Origin: Ruminococcus sp.
GTDB lineage: Bacteria; Bacillota; Clostridia; Oscillospirales; Ruminococcaceae
Length of the DNA stretch: 17,394 nucleotides
Reading direction: 5' to 3'
Assembly: GCA_019417865.1 (NCBI GenBank)
Contig: DYCW01000198.1
Span: 1 to 17,394 of the forward strand
The translations under genes were made by a program, and so were the position numbers. Below the pieces are notes generated by a model. It did not search any database. It saw nothing but the letters and a program-made list of their open reading frames with translations, and was not told the DNA's origin. Positions 13,458 to 17,394 of the stretch are shown one piece after another. How positions within the stretch are numbered: position 1 is the stretch's first letter; the number at the start of each line of letters is the position of its first letter.

Positions 13458-15131
13458 ATGATGAAACAGGCTGACAAATATACCAGACAATTTTTTCCGG
13501 TGAAAGATGCACCGATGCGGTGGGCAACGAAAACCTACATTGAAAAGCCGCCGATTTGGTGCAGTGTGGATCTGCGGGACGGCAATCAGGCATTGATTAC
13601 CCCGATGAGTCTGGAAGAAAAACTGGAGTTTTTCAAGGTGCTGGTGGATATCGGATTCAAGGAAATCGAGGTAGGGTTTCCAGCTGCTTCGGAAACGGAG
13701 TATGAATTTTGCCGGACGCTGATTGAGCAGAATCTGATTCCGGATGATGTGACCATTCAGGTGCTGACGCAGGCAAGAGAGCATATCATTGCCAAGACCT
13801 TTGAGGCATTGAAGGGTGTCAAGCATGCTGTTGTGCATCTGTACAATTCCACCTCTGTATCACAGCGGGAGCAGGTTTTTAAGAAGAGCAAGGAAGAGAT
13901 TTTACAGATTGCTGTGACAGGTGCAGAATTGTGTAAAAAATACCGTGCGATGACACCGGGACATTTTGTATTTGAATATTCGCCGGAGAGTTTTACTGGT
14001 ACGGAGCCGGAATATGCACTGCAGGTCTGCAATGCCGTTTTGGATATCTGGCAGCCGACACCAGAGGACAAGGTGATCATCAATCTGCCAGTCACCGTTT
14101 CTCACTCAATGCCGCATGTATATGCGAACCAGGTAGAGTATATGAGCGACCATCTGAAGTACCGGGAGAATGTCATTGTTTCCCTGCATCCGCATAACGA
14201 CCGGGGCTGTGCGGTTGCAGATACAGAAATGGGGCTGCTGGCTGGCGGTGACCGGGTGGAAGGTACGTTGTTCGGCAACGGCGAACGCACTGGTAATGTG
14301 GACATTATCACATTGGCACTGAATATGTATTCGCAGGGCATTGATCCGCAGCTGGATTTCAGCAATCTGCCAGCAATCACAGAGGTATATGAACGAGTCA
14401 CCAGAATGCACGTTTATGAGCGTTCTCCATACAGTGGGCAGTTGGTGTTTGCTGCGTTTAGTGGTTCGCATCAGGATGCCATTGCAAAGGGTATGAAGTG
14501 GAGAGAGCAGCAGAACTGTGCACACTGGACCGTGCCATATTTGCCGCTGGATCCGCAAGATGTCGGTAGAGAGTACGAAGCGGATGTAATCCGGATTAAC
14601 AGCCAGTCCGGCAAGGGCGGCATTGGTTATTTGATGGAAACTCGTTATGGTTACAATATTCCGGCAGCTATGCGGGAATCCTTTGGCTATCTTGTCAAGG
14701 GGGTTTCCGATCATGCTCATAAGGAATTGCAGCCGGAAGAGGTATTGCAAATCTTTACAGATTCCTACGTCAATATAGAAACGCCAGTACAGCTGCCGGA
14801 AGTACACTATGTACAAAAGGCAGACGGTAATATTACTGCTGCAGTGACAATTGCCTATGACGGCAGAACAGAAGTGGTGACAGCCGACGGCAACGGTCGT
14901 TTGGATGCGGTCAGCAACGCTTTAAAGGCATATCTGGGTCTGGATTATGCATTGGTGACGTATACAGAACATGCATTGGAAGTTCGTTCTACCGCAAAGG
15001 CAGTTTCCTATGTGGGCTTGCAGGATGGTAAAAACCTGTATTGGGGTGTTGGCATTCATTCAGATATTATCCAATCTTCCATTCGTGCACTGCTTAGTGC
15101 ATTGAATCGGATGCTGATAGAGAAAAAATAA
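13458..15131 (+). CDS. leuA: 2-isopropylmalate synthase
   Basis: LeuA condenses acetyl-CoA with 2-oxoisovalerate, the committed and leucine-inhibited step of leucine synthesis. The 557 residues match the longer LeuA class (as in Actinobacteria and some Clostridia), which starts with a leader like RWATKTYIEKPPIWCSVDLR before the TIM barrel. Catalytic and metal residues are seen in DLRDGNQAL (38-46), HPHND (244-248) and GNGERTGN (273-280). A C-terminal LeuA regulatory (dimer/leucine-binding) domain runs from about 430 to the end. A GGAAAGGGACGA ribosome site precedes the ATG. The gene is divergent from ilvB and controlled by the T-box. It sits apart from leuCD and leuB, which are on the other strand. 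Confidence 0.97.
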   Translation: MMKQADKYTRQFFPVKDAPMRWATKTYIEKPPIWCSVDLRDGNQALITPMSLEEKLEFFKVLVDIGFKEIEVGFPAASETEYEFCRTLIEQNLIPDDVTIQVLTQAREHIIAKTFEALKGVKHAVVHLYNSTSVSQREQVFKKSKEEILQIAVTGAELCKKYRAMTPGHFVFEYSPESFTGTEPEYALQVCNAVLDIWQPTPEDKVIINLPVTVSHSMPHVYANQVEYMSDHLKYRENVIVSLHPHNDRGCAVADTEMGLLAGGDRVEGTLFGNGERTGNVDIITLALNMYSQGIDPQLDFSNLPAITEVYERVTRMHVYERSPYSGQLVFAAFSGSHQDAIAKGMKWREQQNCAHWTVPYLPLDPQDVGREYEADVIRINSQSGKGGIGYLMETRYGYNIPAAMRESFGYLVKGVSDHAHKELQPEEVLQIFTDSYVNIETPVQLPEVHYVQKADGNITAAVTIAYDGRTEVVTADGNGRLDAVSNALKAYLGLDYALVTYTEHALEVRSTAKAVSYVGLQDGKNLYWGVGIHSDIIQSSIRALLSALNRMLIEKK

Positions 15132-15187
15132 ATCTGCTTGCCATGTATCACAGCATGATGGTAGTTGTTTGAAAAGGAGAACTTTTG

Positions 15188-15907
15188 ATGATGATCCGTA
15201 GCAGTGCCGCTTATAAAGAATTTTTTAACGCTGCTTATATGATGGGACCGAATAGTATTCGGCTTTTGGATGAGCTGCTGTGTAAAGTGAGGATTCCGCC
15301 AAATGCAAGGGTACTGGATTTGGGATGCGGGACTGGTTTGACCAGTTTGTTTTTAGCAAAAGAAACAAGTGCACAAGTATTTGCAACCGATTTATGGATA
15401 TCTGCAACGGATAATTATCACCGCTTTTTGCAGTGGGACATTTCTGAAACTGTGATCCCTGTGCATGCTGATGCAAATGATCTGCCTTTTTCAGATGAAT
15501 ACTTTGATTATATTGTCAGTGTAGATGTATTTCATTACTTTTCCAATCAAAGTAAATTTTTTCAGCGGAAAATCCTGCCGCTGCTCAAGCCTGGCGGTAC
15601 GGCACTGTTTACCATGCCAGGATTAAAGGTGGATTTTGATGGAAATGAACCGCCCGATGTGAAGGAATGGGCAAGTGGAGAAAACAATGAATACCCATAT
15701 TATCATAGCTGCCAATGGTGGCGGCGTAATCTGGGGGAAAATGCAGATATGGCATCCATAGAAATCTGGGAAATGGAGAATTTTGATATTGCATGGCAGG
15801 AATGGCTGCAATCTGGACATCCTTATTCTGTTCGAGATCGGGCATTTTTTCAAACCGGCATTGACCAACATTTAAATTTTGTTGGTGTAATCGTAAAAAA
15901 GAAATGA
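15188..15907 (+). CDS. class I SAM-dependent methyltransferase
   Basis: The protein has 239 residues from the ATG at 15188. An in-frame TTG at 15185 is possible, but AAGGAG is better spaced for the ATG. Motif I, VLDLGCGTG (42-50), binds S-adenosylmethionine. It is followed by FATDLWISATDN (motif II region), ADANDLPFSDEYFDYIVSVDVFHYF (motifs III-IV) and LPLLKPGGTALFTMPG. This is the Methyltransf_11/UbiE-like fold of small-molecule methyltransferases. The C-terminal part is rich in Trp and aromatic residues (CQWWRRNLGENAD) and would shape the substrate site. The substrate is not evident. It starts 56 bases after leuA with no terminator seen between, so it may be co-transcribed with leuA. A strong terminator follows. 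Confidence 0.9.
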   Translation: MMIRSSAAYKEFFNAAYMMGPNSIRLLDELLCKVRIPPNARVLDLGCGTGLTSLFLAKETSAQVFATDLWISATDNYHRFLQWDISETVIPVHADANDLPFSDEYFDYIVSVDVFHYFSNQSKFFQRKILPLLKPGGTALFTMPGLKVDFDGNEPPDVKEWASGENNEYPYYHSCQWWRRNLGENADMASIEIWEMENFDIAWQEWLQSGHPYSVRDRAFFQTGIDQHLNFVGVIVKKK

Positions 15908-15916
15908 AAAACAAAA

Positions 15917-15956
15917 AGACCGCCGCAGGAAGGTATTTCTGACGGCGGTCTTTTTT
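15917..15956. terminator. bidirectional intrinsic terminator
   Basis: A 9-bp stem (AGACCGCCG / CGGCGGTCT) is flanked by A5 on the left and T6 on the right, so it can terminate transcription in both directions. It separates the plus-strand methyltransferase from the convergent small gene that ends at 15958; the right-hand T-run abuts that gene's stop. Confidence 0.9.
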
Positions 15957-15957
15957 G

Positions 15958-16290
15958 CTATGAACCCAATACTGTGCCGCCTTTTAAAAACGGCACTTCT
16001 AAGCTGAGCTGCCGGAAAGCGGCATTGTATACCTGATATGGCTGGATTTCCTGCTGAATCAGGTCATTGACAAAGCAGACGGTTTTTTCCAGATTATTGG
16101 AAAACGATTCAATTTCGGCAGTTTCTCCAGTGCGGAGATCTTGCAGAGAAACACCGTAAATGACATGGATGGCTTTGTTGCGGTAGGTATTGCAGGCGGT
16201 AACTCGGTAGACTACACGGTTCACGCCGTAAACCTCCATATAGATGATGGTTTGTTCCGAGCGGCTGTGGCTGGACGCTTTCGATTTCAT
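15958..16290 (-). CDS. small conserved protein, possibly DUF6514 family
   Basis: From the ATG at 16290 the protein has 110 residues. AAAGGAGG stands 7 bases before it and decides for this start over an upstream in-frame ATG at 16308, which overlaps the ribosome site. The N-terminus is basic and Ser-rich (MKSKASSHSRSEQ), then a beta-rich region YMEVYGVNRVVYRVTA, YGVSLQDLRTGETAEIESFS and a helix EKTVCFVNDLIQQEIQPYQV. The combination of a YGV strand and an end helix of the form FVNDLI resembles DUF6514, a small Firmicute family of unknown function. This is from memory and uncertain. No membrane segment or signal is seen. Confidence 0.7.
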   Translation of the reverse strand: MKSKASSHSRSEQTIIYMEVYGVNRVVYRVTACNTYRNKAIHVIYGVSLQDLRTGETAEIESFSNNLEKTVCFVNDLIQQEIQPYQVYNAAFRQLSLEVPFLKGGTVLGS

Positions 16291-16512
16291 AGGCGATCCT
16301 CCTTTCATGAATAGCAGGCTGATGAGCAGACAGATGGAAAACGAACACTTCTAAAACCATACCATATTTTTTTGCAAAAGGAAAGAGCGAAAAAACAGAA
16401 AAATGTCGGCTTTTTTGGGTGCCTTTTGAAAGCGGCACGATTTTCTATATTGGAAAGCGATTTCACAAAATTCGACATGCTGTACAATTTGCAAAAAAAC
16501 TGTGCTGTAAGT

Positions 16513-16543
16513 TCGTGAAAAAAAGCAATGGAAAATCGTGAAA
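16513..16543 (+). repeat. direct repeat TCGTGAAA upstream of the MATE gene
   Basis: TCGTGAAA occurs at 16513-16520 and 16536-16543, 23 bases apart. The second copy lies between the -35 and -10 boxes of the predicted MATE promoter and the first just upstream of the -35 box. They could be operator half-sites; chance is possible for 8-mers in this composition. Confidence 0.35.
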
Positions 16544-16557
16544 CATGCTGCTATAAT
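16529..16557 (+). promoter_or_regulatory. promoter of the MATE gene
   Basis: A perfect TATAAT (16552-16557) is preceded, after 17 bases, by TGGAAA, a 4 of 6 match to TTGACA. The start of transcription would be near 16564, giving a leader of about 87 bases. Confidence 0.6.
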
Positions 16558-16564
16558 AGACTGA

Positions 16565-16599
16565 GCCGTTTAGAGGAAGAGACTGCTGAAAAACGGCAG
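16565..16599 (+). other. alternative hairpins in the MATE gene leader
   Basis: GCCGTTT (16565-16571) pairs with AAACGGC (16591-16597), and CTGCT (16583-16587) can instead pair with GGCAG (16595-16599). The two are mutually exclusive and lie at the start of the predicted transcript. No T-run follows, and no known riboswitch class was recognised. Confidence 0.4.
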
Positions 16600-16650
16600 A
16601 CAACAAGAAAAGAAAATAAGAGAAAAAAGACAAAGAAAGGATGTTTGCTT

Positions 16651-17394
16651 ATGACAAAAGAACTTACACATGGGAAACCATTACCGCTGATTTTACAGTT
16701 TGCTATGCCGCTGATTTTCGGTTATATGCTACAGCAGCTCTACAGCCTTTGTGATACGGTGATTGTTGGCCGCTGTCTTGGCGTGAATGAATTGGCTGCT
16801 GTTGGCTCGACTGGTGCGGTCAGCTTTTTGGTGATTGGATTTGCCACCGGAATTTGTACTGGGATGTCCATTCCTGTTTCACAGGCGTTCGGAGCGGGAG
16901 ATTATAAAACAATGAGAAAGTATCTGGCAAATGCACTTTATCTATCGGCATTGATTTCTGTTATTATGACAATCGGAACAATTCTATTTACTGGGGATCT
17001 GCTGCGGCTGATGAAGACCCCAGAGGAATTATATGATTATGCATATGACTATATTTTCACCGTATTTGCAGGTATCAGTGCCACGATTTTATACAACCTG
17101 CTTTCCTCCATGCTGCGTTCCATTGGTGATAGTCGGACACCATTGATTTTTCTTGCGATTGCAGCTGCTTTGAATATTGGATTGGATTTTTTGTTTATTT
17201 TGGTGTTGCACACAGGCGTTTCTGGTGCAGGATATGCAAGTGTCATTTCGCAGGGTGTTTCCGGCATTCTCTGTCTAATTTACATGTTCCGGAAGTATGA
17301 GATTTTCCGCATTCAAAAAGACGAACGGCAGGTTTCCTTGCAGCACTGCGGTCGTTTGCTATCGATTGGGCTGCCGATGGCACTGCAATTTTCC
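16651..17394 (+). CDS. MATE-family multidrug/cation antiporter (3' end outside window)
   Basis: The frame is open from the ATG at 16651 to the window edge: 248 codons, about the first half of a typical 440-460-residue transporter. The start, MTKELTHGKPLPLILQFAMP, is typical of Firmicute MATE proteins, with the conserved LQQLYSLCDTVIVGR in the first helix region. ELAAVGSTGAVSFLVIGFATGICTGMSIPVSQAFGAGD (conserved G/A-rich helix and Q-x-x-GA-G-D) and LLSSMLRSIGDSRTPL follow. About six hydrophobic helices are visible. GAAAGGA precedes the ATG by about 8 bases. MATE proteins export cationic drugs in exchange for Na+ or H+ across the cytoplasmic membrane; the substrate here is unknown. Confidence 0.95.
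   Translation, partial: MTKELTHGKPLPLILQFAMPLIFGYMLQQLYSLCDTVIVGRCLGVNELAAVGSTGAVSFLVIGFATGICTGMSIPVSQAFGAGDYKTMRKYLANALYLSALISVIMTIGTILFTGDLLRLMKTPEELYDYAYDYIFTVFAGISATILYNLLSSMLRSIGDSRTPLIFLAIAAALNIGLDFLFILVLHTGVSGAGYASVISQGVSGILCLIYMFRKYEIFRIQKDERQVSLQHCGRLLSIGLPMALQFS

Larger units (their letters stand above)
16291..16650. other. intergenic region between the divergent small gene and the MATE gene
   Basis: The 360 bases contain no convincing gene. They hold the ribosome site of the leftward small gene, an A/T-rich central part, a weak hairpin GTGCC/GGCAC at about 16420-16439, the TCGTGAAA repeats, the MATE promoter and its leader hairpins. No clear promoter for the leftward gene could be fixed. 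Confidence 0.6.

Noticed and set aside
14106..14816. 236-codon minus-strand open frame
   Set aside because: It is the reverse shadow of leuA.
16565..16599. Guanidine (ykkC/mini-ykkC) or preQ1 riboswitch before the MATE gene
   Set aside because: The twin ACGR-loop hairpins of mini-ykkC and the preQ1 pseudoknot pattern are not present.

Overview
This is about 17.4 kb of chromosome from an anaerobic Firmicute. Strong Shine-Dalgarno sites (AAGGAG/GGAGG), sigma-A type promoters, a T-box leader, an oxygen-sensitive style dihydroxyacid dehydratase and the protein flavour of the set suggest Clostridia, probably a Ruminococcus-like (Oscillospiraceae) gut bacterium. The taxonomic placement is inference. 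No tRNA, rRNA, CRISPR array, transposase or phage gene was seen.

The core is an almost complete branched-chain amino acid (BCAA) pathway. On the minus strand, reading right to left, lie ilvB, ilvN and ilvC, then an unknown membrane protein, then ilvD, leuC and leuD, then three accessory genes (an unknown 164-aa protein, a truncated ADP-ribosylglycohydrolase and an AraC/GyrI-type regulator), then leuB. leuA lies on the plus strand, divergent from ilvB. IlvBN makes acetolactate, IlvC and IlvD carry it to the 2-oxo acids, and LeuA, LeuCD and LeuB extend 2-oxoisovalerate to the leucine precursor. No transaminase (ilvE) or threonine dehydratase (ilvA) is in the window.

The most interesting stretch is the divergent region 12546-13457. 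On the leuA side there is a consensus promoter and a T-box riboregulator with candidate leucine (CTC) specifiers and a terminator. On the ilvB side there is a promoter, a 31-codon leader peptide rich in Leu/Ile/Val, mutually exclusive hairpins and an intrinsic terminator, which together look like ribosome-mediated attenuation. Two mechanistically different amino-acid sensors (uncharged tRNA versus ribosome stalling) thus sit back to back. The peptide has an unusual Cys-Cys C-terminus.

Left of leuB, still on the minus strand, lie a truncated GNAT acetyltransferase fragment, a small acidic protein that is probably DUF6985, and a DUF815-type AAA+ ATPase that runs off the left edge. To the right of leuA are a SAM-dependent methyltransferase, a bidirectional terminator, a small convergent protein (possibly DUF6514) and the N-terminal half of a MATE efflux transporter that runs off the right edge. 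The AraC-type gene has a perfect 9-bp inverted repeat centred on its -10 box, a likely autoregulatory operator. leuB has its own promoter downstream of the araC terminator.
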